From positions 2,459,501 through 2,523,500 of the forward strand of contig NZ_CP149926.1 in NCBI RefSeq assembly GCF_037949285.1: DNA of 64,000 bases. The letters run 5' to 3'. Both the position numbers and the translations under genes were made by a program. Source of the DNA: Thioclava sp. GXIMD4216. GTDB lineage: Bacteria; Pseudomonadota; Alphaproteobacteria; Rhodobacterales; Rhodobacteraceae. This document shows, in pieces, positions 1 through 7,882 of this stretch. Position 1 is the stretch's first letter. Each line of letters begins with the position of its first letter. The notes under the pieces were generated by a model. That model ran no database searches and had not been told where the DNA came from. It saw only the letters and a program-made list of their open reading frames with translations.

Positions 1-492
1 ATGCCCGGCTTTCAGATGCAGCAGCGACGCGTTCTCGGCCACGCGGAACCGCGCGCGGCCCTGACGCAGACGCAGCCAGCCGCCGCCGTGATCTTCGGCG
101 GCAAGCGCTGTTCCGGCATCCAGATCCACTGCGGTGCCACCGCTGAGCTGCGCCGAACGGATTTCCCCGATTCCGGTCTCCTGCAGGACCGGCGCGGCCA
201 TGCGGTGGTGCACATAGCCCAGCCCTGCCGCCGCAAACCCTGCCGCCAGACCTGACGAAAGAAAGGCCCGTCGACTGGCGCTGACCGGCCTTCGGAACAC
301 CGGAGCCGGAAGATCCTTCACATCATCCAGAGCCCGCCAGACATCCCAAAGGGCCTCGAACTCGGCACGATGCGCAGGATCTTTGGCCAACCAATGCGCC
401 GCAGCCTGCCGGTCCTGTTCTGTCGCCTCTTTGGAATGGAGCGTCACAAACCAATGAAGGGCCTCGGATTTCACAGCGTTCTCTTCCTTCAT
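1..492 (-). CDS. FecR-type anti-sigma regulator, N-terminal part (runs off left edge)
   Basis: Reading the minus strand from 492 gives 164 codons open to the window edge. Residues about 5-55 look like the N-terminal domain of FecR proteins (DUF4880: EALHWFVTLHS, then AAAHWLAKDPAHRAEFEALW). A hydrophobic stretch (AFLSSGLAAGFAAAGLGYV) could be the single inner-membrane span. The start of a periplasmic FecR domain follows (GEIRSAQLSGGTAVDLDAGTAL). FecR proteins sit in the inner membrane, sense a loaded outer-membrane receptor and control the cognate ECF sigma factor. It lies 21 bp downstream of the sigma gene on the same strand, so co-transcription is likely. ATG 492 was chosen; an in-frame GTG at 504 is also possible. 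The C-terminal receptor-contact part is outside the window. Confidence 0.85.
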   Translation of the reverse strand, partial: MKEENAVKSEALHWFVTLHSKEATEQDRQAAAHWLAKDPAHRAEFEALWDVWRALDDVKDLPAPVFRRPVSASRRAFLSSGLAAGFAAAGLGYVHHRMAAPVLQETGIGEIRSAQLSGGTAVDLDAGTALAAEDHGGGWLRLRQGRARFRVAENASLLHLKAGH

Positions 493-513
493 GACATGCG
501 TCACATCCGTGTC

Positions 514-1035
514 CTAATCTTCCTGTAGATCGCCTGCCAATTCGTCACGGCATCGCTGCAAGGATTTCATCACCAGTTTCTCGACGGCGCTGCGGCTGAT
601 CCCCATTTCCGCAGCCACCTCCGAATGCGACAACCCGTCGAACTTATGGAGCGTGAACGCCTGCCTTTGCCGCGGTGGCAGGGACGCAATCACCCTTTGC
701 AGCCTGCGCAGCCTTTGCGCGTAATCATAGACCTGTTCCGTCGAGGGCGCGTGGCGGCTTTGGGTCTCCATCTCCGGTGCGGTTTCGTATCGCACCCGCG
801 TGCTATGCGCCCGTAGGAAGTCATTCGCGACGTTATTGACCACGCTATGGACGAAGGAAGCCGGATGCGCGACATGCGAGGCGTCCCCTAACCGCTGGAG
901 CTTGAACCAGCTTTCCTGAAGGACATCTTCCGCATCCGCAGGACTGCCCAACCTTGCCGCCACCCGCCGCGTTATCGCCCGATAGTTGGACAGAAAAACC
1001 CCGAGTATCTTTCGACGGGAGAGATCATCCGGCAT
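514..1035 (-). CDS. FecI-like ECF sigma factor
   Basis: 173-aa ECF-type RNA polymerase sigma factor. Region 2 lies at about residues 10-80 (RRVAARLGSPADAEDVLQESWFKLQRL, VHSVVNNVANDFLRAH). Region 4 at about 105-165 has a helix-turn-helix (LPPRQRQAFTLHKFDGLSHSEVAAEMGISRSAVEKLV). The family directs transcription of TonB-dependent receptor genes after a surface signal. The flanking receptor with an STN domain and the FecR partner downstream support a Fec-type signalling set. The open frame extends upstream to 1128, but the ATG at 1035 (MPDDLSRRK) starts at the usual family length and has an AGGG about 10 nt upstream. The trigger is unknown; iron limitation is an inference from the family. Confidence 0.9.
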   Translation of the reverse strand: MPDDLSRRKILGVFLSNYRAITRRVAARLGSPADAEDVLQESWFKLQRLGDASHVAHPASFVHSVVNNVANDFLRAHSTRVRYETAPEMETQSRHAPSTEQVYDYAQRLRRLQRVIASLPPRQRQAFTLHKFDGLSHSEVAAEMGISRSAVEKLVMKSLQRCRDELAGDLQED

Positions 1036-1263
1036 GGCACAATCGCCCTGACGCGCCCCCCTGAGAAAGGGACACGACACCCGACACGGACCTGCCTGAA
1101 GATGCAAGGAAGCTGGACACCAGAACACCCGAATGTTTGAAGTGGCGTCAGGCTCCTCCGGTTTCTATGGGCTACCTTATCATAAGCCTATTTGCAAGAT
1201 TTTCGACCGAAATTCCCGACAAAAACACTCTGACAGGCACTCTGCCATGCCCCGGCATTCCGG

Positions 1264-3552
1264 TCAGAAATCAAGCGATGCCGAGATAAAGTAGGTGCGG
1301 GAATCCTCGGTGTAATCTGCATCGGTGTCGGGCTGTTCATCAAAGATATTATTGACCCCTGCTTTCAGCGAGGCATGGTCCGTCAGGGTGTATTTGGCCA
1401 GAACATTGGCCACGGTATAGGCCGGAATACGTTCTTCACCGCTGCTATCCTCGCCGGTCACTTCAACCTGCTTGCCATAATGGTCAATCGAGCCGGTCAG
1501 CATCAGCCGGTCCGTCGCCTGCCATGACAGTTCCGTATGGATCTTGATATCGGGCTCTTCCGAAAGCACCGACCCGCTTGCAAGGTCTTTGGATTCAAGC
1601 AGTTTCGAGAATGTGGTATTCCATTGCAGCCTGTCGCTCAGCGCATAGTTCAGATTGCCCTGTATCCCGCTCGTGCGGGCTTCGTTGACATTGACATATT
1701 GTTTGACCCGCACACCGTTGAACGTGCCGATCTCGTTGCCCTGAATGCGGTTGGTAATGTTATTGAGGAAACCGCTGACGCTGCCGGTGATCGGCCCCTG
1801 ATCATAATAGAAACCGGCCATGTAATTGGTGGCCAGTTCCGGCTTGAGATCGTCATTTCCCAGCCAGTAGGTCATGATGCCGCGATTGGCCTTATATTCG
1901 GCATAGAGGTAATCTTCATTCGACTGGCGCAGATTGGGTGCCTTGAAGCTCTTGCCGATCCCCGCTTTGAAGGTCAGCGCATCAGTGATGTCATAGGCCG
2001 CATTCACCACCGGCGAGAGATGGTCGCCGTAGATGCTGTTATAGTCATAGCGCAATGCGGTATCGATGCGGAAGCGGTCGGTGATCGACATCTGGTCTTT
2101 GGCATAAAGGCCGAGCTTGGTCATATCCGAGGTGCTTCCCCCGCCGGCAACACTGCCATCGGGGCTGTAATAAAGGCTCCCCTGCCCGCCATCTGCCAGC
2201 CGCGCATGCGACGCCTCAAGACCATAGACCACCGCATGGTCGATGCCGCCCAGCGTGTAGGTATCGGTCAGCGTGCCTTCCAGACCATAGGTCCGATAGT
2301 CTTCCGACTGCTGCAAGGTGGTGACGGTATCGGTATTGCTGACCGCCAGATCCGTTGTCGATTTCTCCCAGAACAGGCTCAGGGCCTCCTCGCCAAAGCT
2401 CCATTGTCCGCTATGGCGCAGGGACAGCGTATCACGGACAACCCCGTTAAGACCGTCATCCTCTGCGGTATCTTTCATATAGCTCTGGTCGGAATGGCCG
2501 ATTTCGAATGTCAGATCCTGCGCATCATCAGGGCGCCAGTGGACCCGTGCCTTGAGATCCTTGCTTTCGCGCTGCCCGCCATCTTCATCGTCATCATGGC
2601 GGGTAAAATCACCCCATAAAGACATGCTCAGAGCGCCTTTGATCAGAGGTGCCGAGACAGAGCCGCTGACACGTTTGGTCGATCCCGTCTCATCACCGGT
2701 TGCGGCGTAATATTCTGCCGTAAGCGCGCCTTTCAGCCGCTCCTGATCGTCCTTCTTGGTGATGATATTGACCACCCCCCCGATACCGCCGGACCCGTAA
2801 AGCGCAGCCCCCGGCCCCTGAATGACCTCGATCCGCGCGATCGCATCCATCGGCACCCATTCCAGATCGCCTTTATAGGATGCGCCCTTCTGCTTGAGTT
2901 CCTCTGTGGTGACCGGCACACCATCAATCATGATCTTGGTGTAATCAGTGCCCGCCCCCCCGATGCTGATCTTGTTATTTGTCACAAATACGCCCGGCAC
3001 GCTTTTCATCGCCTCGGCCACATTCGTATTGCCGCCATTTGCCAGATCTTCTGCCGTCACAACGGTTTTTGTACCCGCCTGAAGACGCGGATCATCCGAC
3101 ATCAGCGCGGAATTCGGCGTTGCAGGCGCAAGACCGCCCCCCTCGACCAGAATCGGATCAAGCGCCACCGCGCCATCGTCCCCGAGAGTGCCCGCCCCCG
3201 TATTGCCGACAAGCGTCACGGTGCTCTCGCTGGTATACTGGAACACAAGGCCCGTCCCTGACAGGACAGTTGCCAAAGCGGCATCCACCGACAGCGCCCC
3301 CGAAACCCCCGATGACCGTTTCCCGCGAACGAGATCCGCCGGATAGAAAATCTGTAGCCCCGATGCCTGACCGAATTGCGTCAGCACGGACCCAAGCGGA
3401 CCCGGCGCAATCGCATAGGACACTGTCACCTGTGCCCCTGCGGGCGAAATCACGGCAGCCCCCCCGAGTATGGCCGTGGACGCCATGACTCGAAAACCCA
3501 GACTCGCGCAGAAACGGCTATAAGGGCGGCAGGAAAGACGGCTCAGTTTCAT
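1264..3552 (-). CDS. TonB-dependent siderophore-type receptor with STN signalling domain
   Basis: 762-aa outer-membrane receptor. A signal peptide (about residues 1-40) precedes an STN domain at about 50-115 (GPLGSVLTQFGQASGLQIFYPADLV), the periplasmic domain that transducing receptors use to contact FecR. The plug domain follows at about 150-270 (TVVTAEDL, VAEAMKSVPGVFV, IEVIQGPGAALYGSGGIGGVVNIIT). The rest is a 22-strand barrel of the FecA/CirA type, ending in the usual aromatic residue (SASLDF). It imports a ferric chelate with TonB energy; the ligand cannot be told from sequence. It precedes the ECF sigma and FecR genes on the same strand, with 228 bp between receptor and sigma. No periplasmic or ABC uptake genes lie beside it. 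Confidence 0.95.
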   Translation of the reverse strand: MKLSRLSCRPYSRFCASLGFRVMASTAILGGAAVISPAGAQVTVSYAIAPGPLGSVLTQFGQASGLQIFYPADLVRGKRSSGVSGALSVDAALATVLSGTGLVFQYTSESTVTLVGNTGAGTLGDDGAVALDPILVEGGGLAPATPNSALMSDDPRLQAGTKTVVTAEDLANGGNTNVAEAMKSVPGVFVTNNKISIGGAGTDYTKIMIDGVPVTTEELKQKGASYKGDLEWVPMDAIARIEVIQGPGAALYGSGGIGGVVNIITKKDDQERLKGALTAEYYAATGDETGSTKRVSGSVSAPLIKGALSMSLWGDFTRHDDDEDGGQRESKDLKARVHWRPDDAQDLTFEIGHSDQSYMKDTAEDDGLNGVVRDTLSLRHSGQWSFGEEALSLFWEKSTTDLAVSNTDTVTTLQQSEDYRTYGLEGTLTDTYTLGGIDHAVVYGLEASHARLADGGQGSLYYSPDGSVAGGGSTSDMTKLGLYAKDQMSITDRFRIDTALRYDYNSIYGDHLSPVVNAAYDITDALTFKAGIGKSFKAPNLRQSNEDYLYAEYKANRGIMTYWLGNDDLKPELATNYMAGFYYDQGPITGSVSGFLNNITNRIQGNEIGTFNGVRVKQYVNVNEARTSGIQGNLNYALSDRLQWNTTFSKLLESKDLASGSVLSEEPDIKIHTELSWQATDRLMLTGSIDHYGKQVEVTGEDSSGEERIPAYTVANVLAKYTLTDHASLKAGVNNIFDEQPDTDADYTEDSRTYFISASLDF

Positions 3553-3943
3553 GGATAGGGTCCCAGTTCAAAATCTTCTCGCGCGCAGACATACGAGCGT
3601 TGCTGGAGAATAGACGTCTGCCACAGCCCGCCACCTCAGCCTGAATTTGAAATTTTCTGAAAAACCGCAGGGATTATGCCCCGCGACGACCGGAACCCGA
3701 TAGACGTCAGAGGCCCTTTGGGGCGCAAAGACACGAAGCGCCAGCCGCTCGGGTCTCTTTGCAGAATATTGTTCGACACCCAAAGGCCGTTCTGGCCTAG
3801 AATAATATTATTTATAATCAATATTTTGAAGTTTCGCCCGACACCCAGAATGTCGTCCTGCCGACATCAAAAAACCGTCTTTCGACATCGTTTTCCCGAC
3901 CTGTCCTGATGCCCCACGGCGCCCAGGCAAAGAAAAAGGCTGT
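3553..3943. other. Intergenic region between receptor gene and IS remnant
   Basis: About 390 bp without a supportable gene. It must hold the promoter of the minus-strand receptor. An AT-rich stretch at 3796-3835 contains the perfect palindrome AATAATATTATT (3801-3812), which stands out from the GC-rich surroundings. It may be an operator or only AT-rich DNA near the insertion point. I found no TGA-N9-TCA iron box here. Confidence 0.5.
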
Positions 3944-4674
3944 TGGATGTCACTGAGAACTGACCCAGCCACGATAGAAAATGTCACTGAGAATTGACCC
4001 ATGTGGAACCCTTCCCCTGACGGGATTTGTCGGGGGGCATTGGAGTGATCGACATGGATATTTTGAGCGTCATTCGACGTTGGGCACTTCGGGATAAGTT
4101 GCCCATCCGAGAGATTTCGCGACGGACTGGTTTGTCGCGCAACACAATCAGGCGTTACCTGCGCGCGGGTATCGTGGAGCCCAAGTTCAAAGCGCCATCG
4201 AGGCCGAGCAAGCTTGACCCGTACGCAGAGAAGCTGTCGGGCTGGTTGCTGGCCGAACAGCGCAAATCGCGCAAAGAGCGACGGACGGCGAAGCAGATGC
4301 ACGCGGATCTGGTTCAGCTTGGATTTGACGGGTCCTACGAGCGGGTCTCGGCCTTTGTCCGAGCCTGGAAATCGGACCGGCAGCGCGCGCAGAACACGAC
4401 GGATCGCGGGACATTCGTGCCTCTGGTGTTCAAGCCGGGCGAGGCCTTCCAATTCGATTGGAGCGAAGACTACGCGATTATCGGGGGTGAACGGACCAAG
4501 CTACAGGTCGCACACATCAAGCTGTCGCACAGCCGCGCGTTCTTGGTCAGGGCGTATTTGCTGCAGACACATGAGATGCTGTTCGACGCTCACTGGCATG
4601 CATTCAGGGTATTCGAAGGCGTTCCGGGGCGCGGGATCTACGATAACATGAGGACCGCAGTGGACCGTGTCGGT
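3944..4674 (+). mobile_element. Truncated IS21-family insertion sequence (left end plus 5' part of istA)
   Basis: The left end carries two direct copies of a terminal repeat (3948-3967 and 3982-4001), the multiple-repeat end typical of IS21-type elements. It is followed by the first ~200 codons of an IstA transposase. Homology to IstA stops near 4674, right after the second catalytic aspartate region. The rest of istA, all of istB and the right end are missing, so the element cannot move by itself. The exact outer left boundary (3941-3948) is uncertain because no target duplication can be matched. Confidence 0.7.
3948..4001 (+). repeat. IS21-type terminal direct repeats (two copies)
   Basis: TGTCACTGAGAACTGACCCA at 3948-3967 and TGTCACTGAGAATTGACCCA at 3982-4001 differ at one base and are 34 bp apart. 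IS21-type elements bind their transposase at such repeated end sites. Confidence 0.75.
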
Positions 4675-4998
4675 GACGTTAGGATGAGGGTTGCGCGCGA
4701 TCCCGGGCAATCGGGCTATCGATCGTTCATGGTTCTGAAGGCCGAGGTTGACAGCCTGACTGGGGCGCGCCCTTATGTCCGCCGTCGCGACGAAACGGCT
4801 GCGGCCGGGCAACCAGCCTCGGTCTTTGCGACCCGCATCGGCATGAGGCGCAGGGGCTGGTATCCGGCGCTGCATCAGGCCGGTCATGCACCAGCATTCT
4901 GGAACCGGCACCCTGTGACTGGGCGGGCCGTACTTTATGTCTCTGAGGACGATACAACCAAATTCCACCGCCGATTCCTGACCCCTGCGACCATGTAG
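4054..4998 (+). pseudogene. istA: IstA transposase, truncated and fused to unrelated sequence
   Basis: The N-terminus has the IstA helix-turn-helix (IREISRRTGLSRNTIRRYLRAG). It continues into the DDE core with the first aspartate (GEAFQFDWSED) and the second (GRGIYDNMRTAVDRVG). An intact IstA is about 500 aa and has a catalytic glutamate further on. Here homology ends near codon 207 and the frame runs into about 108 unrelated residues before the stop at 4998. ATG 4054 has a GGAG 8 nt upstream; the open frame reaches back to a TTG at 4027. The product lacks the full DDE triad and no istB follows, so it is almost certainly inactive. Confidence 0.75.
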
Positions 4999-5285
4999 GA
5001 TGGATTCGGCCTCCATCGCCAGACCTGCACCGCCAAGTTGCACGCCGCCGGCGTCAGACCGTTCTCGCCTGATGGAGTGGACTTCGGTCCCCTTTATCTA
5101 CGCCAAGAGGCCGAACCGGTGCTGCAAAAGGCGGTAGGTCTTGGCCAGAGCTGATCCCGCACGTCCCATTTGACCGCAGAATCTAGGCAAGGGCAGCCAG
5201 ATCGATAGCAGAATGCGTTGATCGTTCAAAACCCGTCTTTTGTCGAAAAAACGGCTTTTGGATGTCGAACAATAAAGAGGAATTT
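4675..5285. other. Debris between IS21 remnant and tRNA-Arg
   Basis: No intact gene is supported. The end of the open frame through 4998 contains HPVTGRAVLYVSEDDTT, which resembles the HP-TGR-LYV strand of TauD/TfdA-type dioxygenases. A second short open stretch at about 5038-5155 reads LYLRQEAEPVLQKAVGLGQS before a stop. Both may be gene scraps left by deletion next to the IS; the assignments are weak. Confidence 0.3.
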
Positions 5286-5363
5286 TGGCGAGCCGTGGAG
5301 GACTCGAACCCCCGACCTGAGAATTAGAAGTTCCCTGCTCTAATCCAGCTGAGCTAACGGCCC
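5286..5363 (-). tRNA. tRNA-Arg (anticodon UCU)
   Basis: The minus strand folds as a tRNA. The 7-bp acceptor stem starts GGGCCGT and pairs with ACGGCTC. The D-arm is AGCTCAGCTGGATTAGAGC, the anticodon loop CTTCTAA gives anticodon TCT, the T-arm is GGGGGTTCGAGTCCTCC, and the 3' CCA is encoded. It reads AGA codons. The anticodon loop rules out tRNA-Lys, which shares the GGGCCGTTAGCTCAG start. tRNA genes are common integration sites, and the debris next to it fits that. Confidence 0.93.
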
Positions 5364-5610
5364 GCACTTTCTCAAAGCGTATCAGACAAAACGCGCATAT
5401 TGTCAACTTGCCAAGGGAAAAGGATCCCCGCCAGAAATGGACCCCACCGGAACTGGATCTCTGGGTTCCATGAGCTGGGAAACCGCGCAAGCCTGCCCCA
5501 TGCAGCCACGCAGCAGATCCCCTGCCACGGGTCTTGTTTTAGCCCCGCCCGCAAATGCGCCCCAGCCCCTGAGACCTGCCAGCACGGCAAGTCTTGTGCG
5601 AAACACAAGG

Positions 5611-6075
5611 CTAGGCGTGCAGCGACAGTCCCAGATAGACGCTCATCGGATCAAGGCGGTAATCGGCGAAAGGATCGCAGGTCACAAAGCCCTCCGATTC
5701 GTACAGGGCACGCGCGACGGAAAAGCTTTCCTGCGACCCTGTCTCCAGCCGCACTTCGGCAAAGCCCGCCTCGCGGATATCGGACAGAAGGTGGCGCAGC
5801 ATCATACGGGCCAGACCGCGCCCGCGCTCTTCATATAGCACATGCATGGATTTCAGTTCCGCCAGCGTGGCAGAATGCGCCTTCCACGCCCCCATGCCAA
5901 TTGCCCGGCCTTCCTGACGCATGACGAAAAAGCGGACCTGCGGTGCCGCCAGCGCATCGGGCGGCAGCATATGGATTGACTCAGGAGGTGTATCGGCATG
6001 CATCGCGTCGGAATGTCGCTTGTGCAAAAGCGCCAGATTTTCCTGCACCGGATGTTCACGCAAAATGGTAATCAT
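5611..6075 (-). CDS. GNAT family N-acetyltransferase
   Basis: 154-aa protein with a GNAT fold: MITILREHPVQ at the N-terminus, then the acetyl-CoA binding strand-helix at about residues 75-100 (LAELKSMHVLYEERGRGLARMMLRHLL, a Q/R-x-x-G-x-G/A variant). The C-terminal part VRLETGSQESFSVARALYESEGFVTCDPF is typical of PhnO/YafP-like members. Family members move an acetyl group from acetyl-CoA to an amine; the substrate here is unknown. The ATG at 6075 has a strong AGGAGG 6 nt upstream. It is monocistronic, or follows the membrane-protein gene upstream after a weak terminator. Confidence 0.88.
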   Translation of the reverse strand: MITILREHPVQENLALLHKRHSDAMHADTPPESIHMLPPDALAAPQVRFFVMRQEGRAIGMGAWKAHSATLAELKSMHVLYEERGRGLARMMLRHLLSDIREAGFAEVRLETGSQESFSVARALYESEGFVTCDPFADYRLDPMSVYLGLSLHA

Positions 6076-6119
6076 ATCCGCCTCCTCTGCCGAACATTGC
6101 CCGTCCAGTTTTGCACAGC

Positions 6120-6144
6120 AAAAAGGCGCACCGCAAGGCGCGCC
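6120..6144 (-). terminator. Possible rho-independent terminator after the small membrane protein gene
   Basis: On the minus strand GGCGC (6144-6140) pairs with GCGCC (6129-6125), followed by TTTTT. The stem is only 5 bp with a 10-nt loop, so it may be weak. Confidence 0.45.
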
Positions 6145-6168
6145 CTATAATTTGAACAAAGGGATATC

Positions 6169-6495
6169 TCAGCGGCGGAGCTGGCGTTGCAGACGGCTTG
6201 GCGGGTCAACCCGAACCGGAATCGGCTGCAACTGCATATCGTGCTGACGCAGACCACCTGCCGGGATATCCTCATCCTCGGCCATCGCCATGATGCTGAT
6301 CGCGAATTGCACGCCCGCAAAAACGATCGTGTTGAAAACCACCAGCATCGCTACGGCCAGAACGCCCATATCCGAGGTCGAGACAAGCTGCCAAAGATTG
6401 GCCACGTTAAAGGCCAGAAGCGTTGCGACAAAGGCAACAGCAAGGGCAAATCCGAACAGGACGTTACGGATATACAGACGAACGAGTTGCGGCAT
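6169..6495 (-). CDS. Small inner-membrane protein, two transmembrane helices
   Basis: 108 aa. Two hydrophobic helices are visible, at about residues 12-37 (LFGFALAVAFVATLLAFNVANLW) and 44-68 (VLAVAMLVVFNTIVFAGVQFAI). A short acidic segment (MAEDEDIPAG) and a basic tail rich in Arg and Gln follow. The ATG at 6495 has GGAGGGAG about 5 nt upstream. I do not recognise the family; a topology with both ends in the cytoplasm is likely from the charge pattern. The downstream hairpin suggests it is a single transcription unit. Confidence 0.75.
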   Translation of the reverse strand: MPQLVRLYIRNVLFGFALAVAFVATLLAFNVANLWQLVSTSDMGVLAVAMLVVFNTIVFAGVQFAISIMAMAEDEDIPAGGLRQHDMQLQPIPVRVDPPSRLQRQLRR

Positions 6496-6824
6496 GACAG
6501 CTCCCTCCGGTTGTTACATTCAATGTAACGCATCAATTTCAAAAACCAAGAGCCGATTTTGTTTTTGCTTAGAAATTGGTCAACAACAGCGGCTGGACAG
6601 CGCGGACGGAGCACCCCTCGGGCATAAGCGCCTGCCAGCCTGACCGGCGCTGTTACGGTAGGAGCGCGGCGTTTGTGGCAGCTCTGTCATGCGTCTTGCT
6701 GGCTTGGGCACCCCGCCCTGCCCTTACGGCAATGCCGCGCACTGGCCTTTCCCCATACACTGGCCGGACAAGCAAAAGCCGGAGGTCTCCCCCCGGCTTT
6801 CTGCAATACCTGTCGTACAACGGA
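6496..6824. other. Intergenic region downstream of nusB
   Basis: About 330 bp with no supportable gene. The right part holds the nusB terminator hairpin (6774-6800). The left part near 6500-6560 is AT-rich and probably carries the promoter of the minus-strand membrane-protein gene. Several open frames across 6576-7638 are antisense to nusB and ribH and were not accepted. Confidence 0.5.
6774..6800 (-). terminator. Rho-independent terminator of the ribE-ribB-ribH-nusB operon
   Basis: On the minus strand AAAGCCGG (6800-6793) pairs with CCGGCTTT (6782-6775), and the stem runs into TTTTGCTT. It lies about 25 bp beyond the nusB stop, so it would end the operon. Confidence 0.7.
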
Positions 6825-7322
6825 TCAGACCAGATCGTCGCGCAGCTGGCGGGCCATATTGTCGATCACCGCATTGACGAATTTCGGCTCGCGACCATCG
6901 GGGAAGAAAGCGCGCGCGACTTCGACGAATTCATTGATCACAACTTTCGGCGGTGTCGCCGGATTGACCAGCTCGGCCCCTGCCGCACGGAACAGGGCCC
7001 GCAGAACCGAATCAATCCGGTTCAGCGGCCAGCTCTCCAGAAGCGCCTTATCGGTGGCCTTATCGATCTTGCCCTGCCACATCACCGCATCATCGAGGAT
7101 GCGGCGGAACAGATCCACATTGCCTTCGGACATCTCGACATCATCGATCACCGCCCCAAAGCGAAAATTCTCGAATTCTGCCCGCACCTTATCAACAGAC
7201 AGCCCGCCCGCTTCCATCTGGAACAGAGCCTGCACGGCATACAGCCTTGCTGCGGATTTCATACGGCGCTTCTCCTCCAGCGAGGGTTTGCGCGGTTTTT
7301 CGGCGGGCATATCTTCGGTCAT
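6825..7322 (-). CDS. nusB: Transcription antitermination factor NusB
   Basis: 165-aa NusB. The family core is visible: RRMKSAARLYAVQALFQME, the middle helices LFRRILDDAVMWQGKIDKATDKALLESWPLNRIDSVLRALFRAAGAEL, and the signature PPKVVINEFVEVARAFFPDGREPKFVNAVIDNMAR. NusB with NusE (S10) binds boxA in rRNA leaders and suppresses Rho-dependent termination. Its start overlaps the ribH stop by 4 nt (ATGA), the standard ribH-nusB coupling in alphaproteobacteria. It is the last gene of the operon. Confidence 0.97.
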   Translation of the reverse strand: MTEDMPAEKPRKPSLEEKRRMKSAARLYAVQALFQMEAGGLSVDKVRAEFENFRFGAVIDDVEMSEGNVDLFRRILDDAVMWQGKIDKATDKALLESWPLNRIDSVLRALFRAAGAELVNPATPPKVVINEFVEVARAFFPDGREPKFVNAVIDNMARQLRDDLV

Positions 7323-7870
7323 GCGGTCTGGTTTCCTTCGGCTTCACCGGCAATGCGGAACGACTCGCCTTGCGGGCGGAAGCCGATCCCTTTTGTCCGG
7401 TTCGCCCATTTGCGCGATAGAGCCAGCAAATGCAAGGCCGCAGCAGCCGCGCCGCCACCTTTGTTTGACCGCGCGGTGTCGGCGCGGACATCGGCCTGTT
7501 CGTAATTTTCCACCGTCAGAATGCCGTTGCCGATCAGGATCCCCTCAAGCCCCATCAACTGGATCGCGCGCGAACTGTCGTTGCAGACCGTCTCATAATG
7601 CGTGGTCTCGCCACGGATCACACAGCCAAGAGCGGTGAAACAGTCGTAATCGGCCATACGGGCGGCCAGCTTGATTGCCGTCGGAATTTCCAGCGCGCCC
7701 GGCACTTCGATCACATCGACCACCGCGCCACAGCTTTCGGCCATCTCGCGCGCGCCCCTGACCAGATTATCGGCGATCTCCTTGTAATAAGGGGCCACCA
7801 CGATCAGCATACGCACGGGCTTGTCGAAGCTTGGCGCAGGAAGGGTGTAATGGGTCTCGGATTCGGCCAT
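7319..7870 (-). CDS. ribH: 6,7-dimethyl-8-ribityllumazine synthase
   Basis: 183-aa lumazine synthase, which condenses 3,4-dihydroxy-2-butanone 4-phosphate with the pyrimidinedione to give lumazine, the direct precursor of riboflavin. Recognisable blocks are VIEVPGALEIPTAIKL (substrate loop), YDCFTALGCVIRGETTHYETVCNDSSRAI (phosphate site) and IGNGILTVENYEQADVRA. It forms capsid-like or pentameric assemblies in other bacteria. It sits 12 bp after the RibB-type gene and overlaps nusB by 4 nt. The C-terminal ~30 residues (RKWANRTKGIGFRPQGES) are a basic extension beyond the core. Confidence 0.96.
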   Translation of the reverse strand: MAESETHYTLPAPSFDKPVRMLIVVAPYYKEIADNLVRGAREMAESCGAVVDVIEVPGALEIPTAIKLAARMADYDCFTALGCVIRGETTHYETVCNDSSRAIQLMGLEGILIGNGILTVENYEQADVRADTARSNKGGGAAAAALHLLALSRKWANRTKGIGFRPQGESFRIAGEAEGNQTA

Positions 7871-7882
7871 CGTCTTGTCCTA

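Noticed and set aside
3568..3821. Short minus-strand open frames upstream of the receptor
   Set aside because: They have no family pattern or ribosome-binding site, and lie where the receptor promoter should be.
4501..5043. A 180-codon minus-strand frame near the IS remnant
   Set aside because: It overlaps the istA part antisense and has no family similarity or ribosome-binding site.
5286..5363. tRNA-Lys reading of the minus-strand tRNA
   Set aside because: The start GGGCCGTTAGCTCAG is shared, but the loop CTTCTAA gives anticodon UCU, so it is tRNA-Arg.
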